Assembly: GCA_943371005.1 (NCBI GenBank)
Contig: CALRTB020000002.1
Coordinates: 186,001-250,000, forward strand
DNA length: 64,000 nucleotides
Direction of reading: 5' to 3'
DNA from: MRBY01 sp943371005
GTDB taxonomy: Bacteria > Cyanobacteriota > Cyanobacteriia > Cyanobacteriales > MRBY01
Of this stretch, positions 1-7,739 are shown piece after piece. Positions within the stretch are counted from its first letter, which is position 1; every line of letters begins with the position of its first letter. Made by a program: the position numbers and the translations under genes. The notes beneath the pieces are model-generated. The model saw nothing but the letters and a program-made list of their open reading frames with translations, made no database searches and was not told the DNA's origin.

Positions 1-312
1 AGACTAACCTGAATTGGGGCGTTTTCAGCCTTGGCAAATGTGATTTTTCATGAAGTTTGTAACGAATAATTAAAAAGCGGCTTCCCCTGGATTCATCGTC
101 TAATGCCACCCCCAGATGCAAGGCGATCGCCCCCAATCCCGCTCAAGGTTAAGAATAGATTAACTATATCTCTACAAGCTTTTCCGTTTTAAAACGCTGA
201 TATACAGGAAATTCTCAAAAAGCTTCGGTGTATACTAAAACCAAGGTTAAGAAAAAGTAAATTATGACTTAATCCTTTCATTACCTATTGGCGTGTCCAG
301 GAGATTTGAACG
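1..312. other. Left-edge non-coding stretch and leader of the small ORF
   Basis: I see no supported gene here. The segment is AT-rich with one HIP1 copy. A TATACT hexamer at 231-236 could be the -10 box for the small gene that starts at 313, but no matching -35 box is visible. The 12-mer CAAGGTTAAGAA occurs twice, at 144-155 and 242-253. Confidence 0.5.
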
Positions 313-462
313 ATGCATCATGTTGCTAATCCAAGCACTACCCAAACTTCGATCCCTTTTCCCCTCAAAACGGATCGCAATGTCCCTACCCGCCTTGTGG
401 CCCACTGGTTAAAAGATGCGAATGGCAAACTTTATCGAATCTGGGTCAGCGAAAAAATTTAG
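313..462 (+). CDS. Small conserved-looking 49-aa protein
   Basis: This short ORF of 49 codons has a good ribosome binding site (CAGGAG at 298-303, nine bases before the ATG). The C-terminal half contains WLKDANGKLYRIWV, which resembles a family of tiny cyanobacterial proteins that I recall having the pattern W-(V/I)-(K/R)-D-E-N-x-L-x-x-x-W. The N-terminal half is polar and low in complexity. No signal peptide or membrane segment is visible. It converges on nirA, with a strong terminator between the two. Function is unknown. It could be a nitrogen-linked small regulator, but that rests only on its neighbour. Confidence 0.6.
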   Translation: MHHVANPSTTQTSIPFPLKTDRNVPTRLVAHWLKDANGKLYRIWVSEKI

Positions 463-490
463 TCTTTCTGTCTCAACGCACTCCGCCCAG

Positions 491-527
491 CAAAAAACCC
501 ACAGAATCACTGCGAATTCTGTGGGTT
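491..527 (-). terminator. Rho-independent terminator of nirA
   Basis: A perfect 12-bp inverted repeat (arms 496-507 and 516-527, 8-base loop) lies just downstream of the nirA stop. Read on the minus strand, the stem AACCCACAGAAT / ATTCTGTGGGTT runs directly into a T tract, as expected for nirA. On the plus strand only a weak T-rich stretch follows, so termination of the small ORF from the left is possible but weaker. Confidence 0.85.
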
Positions 528-576
528 AGCTTTTGAGACTAAAGATGTAAGCAAGCAAAATTAGGAAGACTTCAGT

Positions 577-2136
577 CTACTCAGACTTCGGTGTTGCCCC
601 AAACTGTTCAATCAAAATGTTCTTCACGGTTGCTTTGAGGGTATCCCCACAGGGAACTTTCTGAGCGACCGGTGCACCGAGGCTGGCATGCTTGCCGACT
701 GTCCCCCCAGTGAGCACATTGACCGCTTCGACAATCGCTCCATCAACTTTCGCCTTAGACCCGATAAAGCCGATATCACCCACCTGGGCCTGACCACAGG
801 AATTCGGGCAGCCAGTCCAATGCATCCGTACCCGTTGGGGAATCTCTAATTCAGCATCCAGTTCACGGGCCAGCGCTAACCCCTGTTCCTTTGTTTCCAC
901 AAGGGCAAAGTTGCAGTAGCGATTTCCTGTACAAGACACAAAAGAACGTACCAGGGTTGAAGGATTCACCGAGAATTTTTCTAGTAACGGTTCCTGGAGC
1001 AGAGCATCAATGTTTTCGCTTTTAACGTAGGGAATAATAAAATTCTCTTCCACTGTGGCCCGAATTTCGCCATTGCCATAGGTCTCCGCCAGGCGTGCCA
1101 CCTCAAACATATCCTCTGCGGTCAGGCGTCCGGCAGGGACATGCAAGCCTACATAGTGGTAACCTGCCTGTTTTTGGGCATAGACACCGATGTGGTCCCG
1201 CTTATCCATGGTTAAGGCGTGTTCTGGGGCTGCTGGTTCTAAAGATTGACCAATTTCTGCTTCTAATCTCGCCCGGAAAGCATCGACACCCCAAGCTTCG
1301 ACGAGCCATAACACCCGGGCTTTCGCGCGATTACCCCGTAGACCTTCCTCAGCACTGTGGCGAGTATATAGCGCTAAGATGCCACGACTAACCGCAAGGA
1401 CAGCTTCGTTGGGGGGAACCCAAACATTAATCGCAATCCCTTCGGCTTGACGTTGGGCGGAAAAATATCCACCAATAAGCACATTAAAGCCAAATTGCCC
1501 ATCCTTAAAAGCCGGCACAAAGCCAATGTCATTGATTTCTACGTGGGAAGAATTATCGGGAGCTCCTTCTAGGCAGATATTAAACTTCCGGGGGAGGTCA
1601 CTAAATTCGAGACTGCCTTCACCATAATTGGTGATCATATTTTGAAGTTGGGCGGCGAGTTCGCGGGTATCAAAATATTCTTCAGGATCAATACCTGCGA
1701 CGGGAGACCCTGTAATGTTGCGCACATTATCGTGGCCAGACTGCACCGTTGTGAGGCCCACTTGCTTTAATTTCGTCAAAATCTCTGGGGTATCTTCCAG
1801 ACGAATGCCGCGCAGTTGGATGTTCTGGCGGGTTGTGATATCGGCACTCCCATCTTCGCCGTAGCGCTGCACAATTTCTGCGAGGACTCGCACTTGGGCA
1901 CTGTTGAGGATGCCATGGGGAGTCCGCAGACGCAACATAAATTTGCCTGGGGTTACCGGTCGGTGGAAGAGTCCCAGAAATTTAAGACGAATGATTAAGT
2001 CATCTTGATCCATGGCTTCCCAGCCAGCCTGGGCCAGGGTTGCCAACTCATCTTTAATCGCTAAGCCGGGTTTGGCTTGCTTTGCTTGTTCGATTTTTGT
2101 GAGTTTGATTTTTTGGATTGTGGCGGCGTCAGTCAT
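577..2136 (-). CDS. nirA: Ferredoxin-nitrite reductase NirA
   Basis: This 519-aa protein reduces nitrite to ammonium with six electrons from reduced ferredoxin, in the cytoplasm or at the thylakoid. It has two nitrite/sulfite reductase ferredoxin-like halves, each followed by a sirohaem/4Fe-4S region. The cluster and sirohaem ligands are visible as C402-x5-C408 and C443-x3-C447. The length fits cyanobacterial NirA. The presence of an NtcA box, rather than a sulfur-linked context, favours nitrite over sulfite reductase. The ATG at 2136 sits about 70 bases downstream of the predicted -10 box. No nitrate transporter or narB follows, so nirA appears to be a single-gene transcript here. Confidence 0.95.
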   Translation of the reverse strand: MTDAATIQKIKLTKIEQAKQAKPGLAIKDELATLAQAGWEAMDQDDLIIRLKFLGLFHRPVTPGKFMLRLRTPHGILNSAQVRVLAEIVQRYGEDGSADITTRQNIQLRGIRLEDTPEILTKLKQVGLTTVQSGHDNVRNITGSPVAGIDPEEYFDTRELAAQLQNMITNYGEGSLEFSDLPRKFNICLEGAPDNSSHVEINDIGFVPAFKDGQFGFNVLIGGYFSAQRQAEGIAINVWVPPNEAVLAVSRGILALYTRHSAEEGLRGNRAKARVLWLVEAWGVDAFRARLEAEIGQSLEPAAPEHALTMDKRDHIGVYAQKQAGYHYVGLHVPAGRLTAEDMFEVARLAETYGNGEIRATVEENFIIPYVKSENIDALLQEPLLEKFSVNPSTLVRSFVSCTGNRYCNFALVETKEQGLALARELDAELEIPQRVRMHWTGCPNSCGQAQVGDIGFIGSKAKVDGAIVEAVNVLTGGTVGKHASLGAPVAQKVPCGDTLKATVKNILIEQFGATPKSE

Positions 2137-2204
2137 GGAGTTAATCCTGATTTCAATACTGATGTTGCTATGGGCGTCGGCTGGATATCCAGGGTGATTT
2201 GACC

Positions 2205-2246
2205 AAGGTAAACATTCAGCTACAGAGATTTTGTAGTGTTAACTAC
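2205..2246 (-). promoter_or_regulatory. NtcA-activated promoter of nirA
   Basis: The palindrome GTAGTGTTAACTAC at 2233-2246 is a perfect GTA-N8-TAC NtcA box. Exactly 22 bases after it on the minus strand comes TACCTT (2205-2210), which fits the TAN3T -10 element of NtcA-activated (class II) promoters. There is no -35 box because NtcA replaces it. This predicts induction of nirA when 2-oxoglutarate rises under nitrogen limitation. Confidence 0.92.
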
Positions 2247-2316
2247 GGGCCTGCCTAGCTTTTGCGAAATCAGAATATTGGTGATGCGATCGCCGCATTA
2301 AATCAACGGGAAGGAC

Positions 2317-4290
2317 TTAGGTACTAACGAGTCCAGTTTGGGGAGAACTGGCACTGGCAATATGTTGAACCGGAATGCGCCCGGCCAGGTGAGCGAGGCG
2401 GCCGGCAGTGGTGGCTAACCCCATGGCTCGACCCATTTGTACGGGATCTTTAGCGAGGGCGATCGCCGAATTGACCAGTAGCGCATCGGCGCCTAATTCC
2501 ATCCCATAGGCCGCCTCACTAGGGGAGCCAATCCCTGCATCAATCACCACAGGAACCTTGCTCTGTTCGATAATAATTTTGATGTTGGCTTCATTTTGAA
2601 TCCCTTGACCAGACCCAATGGGAGAACCGAGGGGCATCACCGTGGCACAGCCCACTTCCTCTAACCGTTTCGCCAGGAGGGGGTCGGCATTAATATAGGG
2701 CAGCACCGCAAAGCCTTCTTTGACTAATTGTTCTGCGGCTTCAAGGGTACCGATGGGATCCGGCAGCAAGTAGCGGGCATCGGGGATCACTTCTAATTTG
2801 ACAAAGTTGTTATCCTCTTGGCCTAATAAGCGGGCCATTTCCCGACCTAAACGGGCCACCCGAATCGCTTCTTCGGCCGTTTTACACCCTGCGGTATTGG
2901 GGAGCATCCAAATTTTTTGCCAGTCGAGGGCTTCGGCAAGTCCTTCGTGGCCTGGGGCTTTGGTTTGGACGCGACGCACTGCCACCGTGACAATTTCGCA
3001 ACCGCTGGCTTCAACACTTTGTTGCATTGCGGGAATCGAAGGATATTTCCCCGTCCCTGTCATTAAACGAGACGTAAAGCGACGACCGGCAATGACCAGC
3101 TGATCAGGGGTTTCTGTGGGGTTTGGCGTTGCAGTTGTGGTTTTGGGGCTGATAAAAAAGCTCGGCATTGAACCGTTTTGACCATTTTGACTGTTGTGAC
3201 CGTTTTGCATGGGTTGATGGGTTTGGTTGTCTAAAAAGCGTTGGTAAGAAAAATGTTGGAGGAGGGGATCTTCCTGGTTGCGGATCAGGCGATCGCCAAT
3301 GAGTTTTGCTGTGATCGGAGCCAGTAAAATACCGTTGCGGTAATGGCCCGTAGCGTAGGTGAGATTTTCACAGGGAGACGCCCCCAGAATTGGTTTTTCA
3401 TCGGGGGTTGCAGGACGAAAGCCCCACCAGAGTTCTGTGATTTCCCAATCTTTGAGTTTTGGCAGCAGTTGAATGGCTTTATTGAGGAGGGTTTGGACCC
3501 CTTGGGGGGTGTTGTTGGGTTGCCACTTCACCGTTTCTGCGGTGGCCCCAATAATCAGGGTGCCATTGGTGCGCGGCACGAGGTACAGATTATCACCAAA
3601 AATCACCCGCCGGAGGGCCTCAGGGTTCGGCATCCTCAGGGACATCATTTCCCCTTTGATCGGGTAAACGGGCAGGGGCGTAATCTGACTCGACCAGGAA
3701 CCTGCGGCTAAAACATAATGGCTCGCTTGGAAGAGCCCTTGATCGGTCTGCACTACCTGTACTCGCCCTTGGATTTGTTGGAGACCCAAAACAGTGACGC
3801 CTTCTTTAATCACCACCCCTAGACCCCGTGCCGCTTGGAGTAGGGCTTGGCTGAGACGGCGATTGTCTACCTGGCCATCTTCGGGGTGCCACCAGGCTCC
3901 CATCACTTCATGCCCAAAGCCTGGTTCATGGTGGGCCAGTTGAGCACGATCTAGCCAAACAGAAGCACTATCGGTCGTGGTTTGGCTCGGGGCAACGGAT
4001 TTGGGAGCAAAGATACCGCAGGGCAAGTAACCCACATCGACGCCGCTGAGTTGTTCAATTTTGCGGCACCAGTCGGCATACATATTGCGCGATCGCCGGC
4101 CCAGTTCGAGCATCGTTCCCGTGAGCCCTTCGGCCTCTGGGGCGAGCATTCCAGCAGCGGCATGGCAGGCAGCCTCGGTAAAGTTTCGACTCAGGATTGT
4201 CACGGCACAACCCTGTTGTTGCAATTCGACGGCGATCGCCAAGCCAATGATCCCGCCTCCCAAAATTAAAACGTCCGCTTGCTGTGCCAT
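2317..4290 (-). CDS. thiO/thiG: Bifunctional glycine oxidase ThiO / thiazole synthase ThiG
   Basis: This fusion protein of about 657 aa makes the thiazole moiety of thiamine. The N-terminal ~370 residues are a ThiO-type FAD amine oxidase with the dinucleotide motif GGGIIG near the start; it oxidises glycine to the imine. A Gln/Asn/Gly-rich linker follows. The last ~250 residues are ThiG, a TIM barrel with the Schiff-base lysine context VKLEVIPDA and the phosphate-binding GSPIGSG segment. I prefer the ATG at 4290 to the GTG/ATG at 4302/4299 because AAGG is well spaced only for it. ThiO-ThiG fusions are known from other cyanobacteria. No TPP riboswitch motif is visible upstream. Confidence 0.93.
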   Translation of the reverse strand: MAQQADVLILGGGIIGLAIAVELQQQGCAVTILSRNFTEAACHAAAGMLAPEAEGLTGTMLELGRRSRNMYADWCRKIEQLSGVDVGYLPCGIFAPKSVAPSQTTTDSASVWLDRAQLAHHEPGFGHEVMGAWWHPEDGQVDNRRLSQALLQAARGLGVVIKEGVTVLGLQQIQGRVQVVQTDQGLFQASHYVLAAGSWSSQITPLPVYPIKGEMMSLRMPNPEALRRVIFGDNLYLVPRTNGTLIIGATAETVKWQPNNTPQGVQTLLNKAIQLLPKLKDWEITELWWGFRPATPDEKPILGASPCENLTYATGHYRNGILLAPITAKLIGDRLIRNQEDPLLQHFSYQRFLDNQTHQPMQNGHNSQNGQNGSMPSFFISPKTTTATPNPTETPDQLVIAGRRFTSRLMTGTGKYPSIPAMQQSVEASGCEIVTVAVRRVQTKAPGHEGLAEALDWQKIWMLPNTAGCKTAEEAIRVARLGREMARLLGQEDNNFVKLEVIPDARYLLPDPIGTLEAAEQLVKEGFAVLPYINADPLLAKRLEEVGCATVMPLGSPIGSGQGIQNEANIKIIIEQSKVPVVIDAGIGSPSEAAYGMELGADALLVNSAIALAKDPVQMGRAMGLATTAGRLAHLAGRIPVQHIASASSPQTGLVST

Positions 4291-4373
4291 TTTTTCCATC
4301 ACCTTAAATTTCTTCCGGTGCCTTCCTTTAAGCTACAACGGCCAAGATTTTTGCGGCAACCTTGACTTGTGAA

Positions 4374-4403
4374 TAAAAAATCCCCACTCCAAGTAGCAGG
4401 GAT
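4374..4403 (-). terminator. Rho-independent terminator of aroF
   Basis: On the minus strand a 9-bp stem with two G-U pairs (4380-4403, six-base loop) is followed by six T residues at 4374-4379. It lies about 40 bases after the aroF stop and separates aroF from thiO/thiG. Confidence 0.75.
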
Positions 4404-4445
4404 ATCACGTTAGGGTACTGACATTAACCAGCCATCACAGGGGTC

Positions 4446-5501
4446 TTAAACCGTTGCCAATTCCTTTTGGCCACGTCCCGTTAATTTTTCGACCTCTGCC
4501 AATTCCTTCATCACCTGATCGAAAGCGTCTGGGGTGAGGGATTGAGGGCCATCAGAAAGGGCCTTCTTCGGATTAGGGTGGACTTCGATCATCAGCGAAT
4601 CCGTGCCAATGGCGATCGCCCCCTTAGCCAGCGAGAGGACAAATTCCGACTTACCCGTACCGTGGCTCGGATCGATCATCATCGGTAAGTGAGTCAAACT
4701 ACGTAGCACCGGAATCACCGATAGATCCAAAACATTGCGCGTGTACTTACTGTCGAAGGTCCGGATACCCCGTTCACAGAGGATCACCTGGGAGTTCCCT
4801 TCAGCCAGAATATATTCTGCAGCCATTAACCAATCGTCAATGGTGGCAGCCATCCCACGCTTCAATAACACAGGCTTGTTTTGGGCCCCCACTTTTTTCA
4901 GAAGCGCAAAGTTTTGCATGTTGCGCGCCCCGATCTGGAGCACATCGGCAACTTCAGCAATTTTTTCGACATCCGCCGTGTCCATCACTTCCGTGATAAT
5001 CCCTAAACCGGAGGCTTCCCGCGCTGCTGCCAACAATTCCAAAGCGCTTTCGCCGTGGCCCTGGAATGCGTAAGGTGAAGTTCTCGGCTTGTACGCCCCA
5101 CCCCGGAGGAATTTTGCCCCTGCCGCTTTAACCCGGAGAGCAGTTTCAACGATCATTTCTTCGTTTTCGACGGAGCAAGGGCCAGCGACGACAACCACAG
5201 GATGATTGGGGCCGAAGGTGACATCCCCGTTCGGAGTGGGGACAATGACCTCGCTGTATTGACCATGACGGTACTCAAGACTGACCCGCTTAAAGGGCTT
5301 TTCGACCCGGAGTACGCTTTCGATCCAGGGGCTCATTTCTTGGATCAGTTCAATGTTAAAAGTGGCAGTATCTCCCACTAGACCGATGACCACTTTGTGG
5401 GCCCCAACAATTTTTTCGGGGGTCAGGCCTAATTCTTTAAGCTCACTCCCTAAACGGTTGATTTCGGCTTCAGGAGTGCCAACTTTCATGACTACGATCA
5501 T
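4446..5501 (-). CDS. aroF: 3-deoxy-7-phosphoheptulonate (DAHP) synthase, type I-beta
   Basis: This enzyme condenses phosphoenolpyruvate and erythrose 4-phosphate in the first step of the shikimate pathway. The 351-aa protein has an N-terminal ~70-residue ferredoxin-like regulatory segment, then the barrel. Conserved stretches include VVVAGPCSVE, LRGGAYKPRTSPY, QIGARNMQNF, VLLKRGM, ERGIRTF and DPSHGTGKS. The leading regulatory segment and length match the Bacillus/Thermotoga-like I-beta subgroup. The ATG at 5501 follows GAGGAAA with good spacing. It appears to be transcribed alone. Confidence 0.93.
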   Translation of the reverse strand: MIVVMKVGTPEAEINRLGSELKELGLTPEKIVGAHKVVIGLVGDTATFNIELIQEMSPWIESVLRVEKPFKRVSLEYRHGQYSEVIVPTPNGDVTFGPNHPVVVVAGPCSVENEEMIVETALRVKAAGAKFLRGGAYKPRTSPYAFQGHGESALELLAAAREASGLGIITEVMDTADVEKIAEVADVLQIGARNMQNFALLKKVGAQNKPVLLKRGMAATIDDWLMAAEYILAEGNSQVILCERGIRTFDSKYTRNVLDLSVIPVLRSLTHLPMMIDPSHGTGKSEFVLSLAKGAIAIGTDSLMIEVHPNPKKALSDGPQSLTPDAFDQVMKELAEVEKLTGRGQKELATV

Positions 5502-5725
5502 GGTATTTCCTCGAAGATTACGATAGGTAAAAGAAATTTTATTTATGGAATAACGATGTAATAGGGCGTTTTTTTATGGATAACGTTCTTAAAAACTAAG
5601 TTGTCGGCGATCGCCACCCTCCCAGTCTTATCTTGACACATTCACCTGAGAAAATTTTGATAACCGACAAGGCTGCATACGTGATATTTAAGCTCGGAAA
5701 CCCTGAAAAACCAAGGGTCGAAACT

Positions 5726-6205
5726 TTAAGATTTGCTGCGGGCTTCCCGGCGACTAGCACGCCAGGCTTGAACCATCCGACCAAGGTTAAGACTAAATTC
5801 TTCCCAACCAAAGAGACTTCCGGGACGATTTTCATCCCAGGAAGTGGAGAGAATGCCGTAGCTCAGCCCCACAACCCCCAAACCGAAACAGCCTAGGCTC
5901 ACCAGCAGCACGGCAATGGTGGGCAACTCCAGAAGTTCGCGGGAAACAATATAGTAGGACACCACGAAGGAAGTGATCCCCAAGGCCGTGGGAATCCCAG
6001 AAAATAAGGCCATTCGACGAATCATCCGTTTGCTCACCGCATCGGGGATCGCCGATAAACTGGCCTCATCCTTTGGCGATCGCCTAGGCGAATTTGATCC
6101 TGAACTAGACTGGGTTGTTGCCGTTGCTGGGGGCTTTTTGGGAGCCTTTTGCTTCGTTTGCTTGGGCTCGAAGGGGAGCCGATCTCGCTTCGGTTTAGAG
6201 GACAT
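5726..6205 (-). CDS. PAM68-family photosystem II assembly protein
   Basis: This 159-aa membrane protein has a basic, Pro/Lys/Ser-rich N-terminus of about 65 residues, then two hydrophobic segments near residues 70-90 and 95-120, then a soluble tail with FGWEEFSLN. This is the layout of the PAM68 family (Sll0933 in Synechocystis), which helps insert chlorophyll-binding proteins such as CP47 during photosystem II assembly. It starts 15 bases after rpsO and is probably cotranscribed with it. The family assignment rests on remembered sequence pattern. Confidence 0.8.
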   Translation of the reverse strand: MSSKPKRDRLPFEPKQTKQKAPKKPPATATTQSSSGSNSPRRSPKDEASLSAIPDAVSKRMIRRMALFSGIPTALGITSFVVSYYIVSRELLELPTIAVLLVSLGCFGLGVVGLSYGILSTSWDENRPGSLFGWEEFSLNLGRMVQAWRASRREARSKS

Positions 6206-6220
6206 GGGTTCGGTAAAAAC

Positions 6221-6490
6221 TTAACGACGAATTCCGAGGCGACCAATCAAGGTTTGATAACGTTCTTGGTCGTTAGATTTAATAAATTGTAAAAGGCGCT
6301 TCCGTTTCCCAATCATTTTTAACAAACCACGCCGGGAGGAATGGTCTTTTTTGTTGACCTTGAGGTGTTCGGTCAGTTGGTTAATGCGCTCCGTGAGGAA
6401 GGCCACTTGGAGATCCGCAGACCCAGTATCAGTTTCGTGTACCTGATACTCGCCCATGAGTTCCTGTTTACGCTCTTGCGTTAAAGCCAT
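6221..6490 (-). CDS. rpsO: 30S ribosomal protein S15
   Basis: This 89-aa protein is the full family length and starts MALTQERKQELMGEYQ. It contains the conserved DTGSADLQVAFLTERINQLTEHL and HSSRRGLL-type segments, and a basic C-terminus. It binds the central domain of 16S rRNA early in small-subunit assembly. It is the first gene of a likely two-gene transcript with the PAM68-type gene. The pnp gene, its usual partner in many bacteria, is not next to it. Confidence 0.97.
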   Translation of the reverse strand: MALTQERKQELMGEYQVHETDTGSADLQVAFLTERINQLTEHLKVNKKDHSSRRGLLKMIGKRKRLLQFIKSNDQERYQTLIGRLGIRR

Positions 6491-6636
6491 AATCTGTTTT
6501 TGTAGAAAATAAAATACAAATATTGCAGTCTATTATGCTAACACTGTTTGCCCCGAAAGCCTACGGACAGGCGGAATCTTTTTAACTGCGGCAACACGGA
6601 CGTTATTGTGACGAAAAATGACTGGGAATTGACCCA

Positions 6637-7233
6637 CTACCAACCGCTAATGGCATAAAGGGGACTGGCCTCTGGAGTAGCAGTCGCCGTTGCCGGGGAG
6701 GTTTGGATGCGTTCTTCCATACAAAAAGTCGTTGTATTAAAGCCCCCAAAACGTTTTACGGTGCTGGTACGCAGGCGTAGATCCGGGTTGGCGAACCAAA
6801 ACCGTTCGTAGATCGTCATGGTTTCGTATTCGGTGGTCAAAACAAGGCCCTCTTCATGATCGAGGTGATATTCACCAGCGACGGGGACAATTTCCGCATA
6901 GCCGCGTTCCCGTAGTAATTTTCCTTGGCGAGGATTATCGGCATCGGGGATTAGGGCAAAAACAGTGCTGCCTTCGTGGTTTTCATTATCTTTGTCCCAC
7001 TGCATCGTTCCGGCCCAGGTGACATAGGAACCACCGACACTAAGGCTGGCGTCCATATCGTGCATCTGGCAAATTTCAATGATCCGGGGGTCGTCTTTTT
7101 CGAGGGTTTCGACTTGGATATTAGAGCCACCGGATTCGGCTCGTCGGAAGGGGAGGTGGTGGGTAACGCGTCGAGACTGCCATTGTCCGGCACTGAATTG
7201 AAAAAATTCCTTGGCATCTGCAAAGCTTTGCAT
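6637..7233 (-). CDS. cpcS: Phycobiliprotein lyase, CpcS/CpeS family
   Basis: This 198-aa protein belongs to the CpcS/CpeS lipocalin-like lyases, which attach phycocyanobilin to Cys-82-type sites of phycocyanin and allophycocyanin beta subunits. The N-terminus FFQFSAGQWQSRRVTHHL and the FRRAESGGSNI segment are typical, and length fits. The C-terminal stretch TSTVKRFGGFNTTTFCMEERI carries the conserved family motif. It is probably the CpcS-I member of a CpcS/CpcU heterodimer as described in PCC 7002, although CpcS and CpcU cannot be separated with certainty here. The gene is divergent from nblA, so phycobilisome assembly and degradation genes face each other. Confidence 0.88.
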   Translation of the reverse strand: MQSFADAKEFFQFSAGQWQSRRVTHHLPFRRAESGGSNIQVETLEKDDPRIIEICQMHDMDASLSVGGSYVTWAGTMQWDKDNENHEGSTVFALIPDADNPRQGKLLRERGYAEIVPVAGEYHLDHEEGLVLTTEYETMTIYERFWFANPDLRLRTSTVKRFGGFNTTTFCMEERIQTSPATATATPEASPLYAISGW

Positions 7234-7377
7234 ATCGAAAAATTGTCCTCTGGGTCTTAGCTGATTACAAAAATATCGTTTTATCGGTATCTGTTAAAAA
7301 CATCTTTCAGCTTAACGAATTTCGGGCTGCTCCTTAGGAAATGGGCGATCGCCTCATTGTTTCAGTTTGTTTCAATT

Positions 7378-7406
7378 TTGACAGAACGATTGACAGAGGT
7401 TAGATT
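7378..7406 (+). promoter_or_regulatory. Sigma-70-type promoter of nblA
   Basis: A perfect -35 box TTGACA (7378-7383) is followed by a 17-base spacer and TAGATT (7401-7406), a good -10 box. The start of transcription would be near 7413, giving a leader of about 50 bases. I found no GTA-N8-TAC NtcA box in this 200-base intergenic region. Confidence 0.75.
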
Positions 7407-7461
7407 AAATGCAGTAGAGACATTCGCAATATTCGCCAGAACTATTGGCAAGGAGCTGCCC

Positions 7462-7626
7462 ATGTCCCCGGAAACAAATCTGACCCTCGAACAAAGGCTA
7501 CAGGTGCAAATCTTTGAAACCCGTACCCAAGACCTGAGCCTGGAGCAAGCCCAAGAATTTTTAATGGAAATGTTTCGGCAAATGCTGGTGAAAGATAACC
7601 TGTTCACCAAGTTGACGGAAAGCTAG
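7462..7626 (+). CDS. nblA: Phycobilisome degradation protein NblA
   Basis: This 54-aa protein matches the NblA family: a short N-terminus, then LTLEQRLQVQIFETRTQDLSLEQAQEF, a helical hairpin. NblA triggers phycobilisome breakdown during nutrient starvation by linking phycobiliproteins to a Clp protease. The ATG at 7462 is chosen over an upstream in-frame start because AAGGAG (7450-7455) is perfectly placed and the protein then has the family length. The promoter at 7378 also supports it. A HIP1-built terminator follows. Confidence 0.92.
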   Translation: MSPETNLTLEQRLQVQIFETRTQDLSLEQAQEFLMEMFRQMLVKDNLFTKLTES

Positions 7627-7671
7627 ACCTAGATTCTCAGTGTCTAGAAAGTAAAACTAAAAAAATTGTCG

Positions 7672-7716
7672 GCGATCGCCCTTCTCCTATTCCTCTCAGG
7701 TGGCGATCGCTTTTTA
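7672..7716 (+). terminator. HIP1-built terminator of nblA
   Basis: Two HIP1-containing copies, GCGATCGCC at 7672-7680 and GGCGATCGC at 7702-7710, can pair as a 9-bp stem with a 21-base loop, followed by TTTTT at 7711-7715. The position about 50 bases after the nblA stop fits a terminator. Confidence 0.65.
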
Positions 7717-7739
7717 TTGGGGCAAATTCACATTAATAG

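Noticed and set aside
4303..4445. Possible TPP riboswitch before thiO/thiG
   Set aside because: The conserved CTGAGA-type core is absent on the minus strand in this interval.
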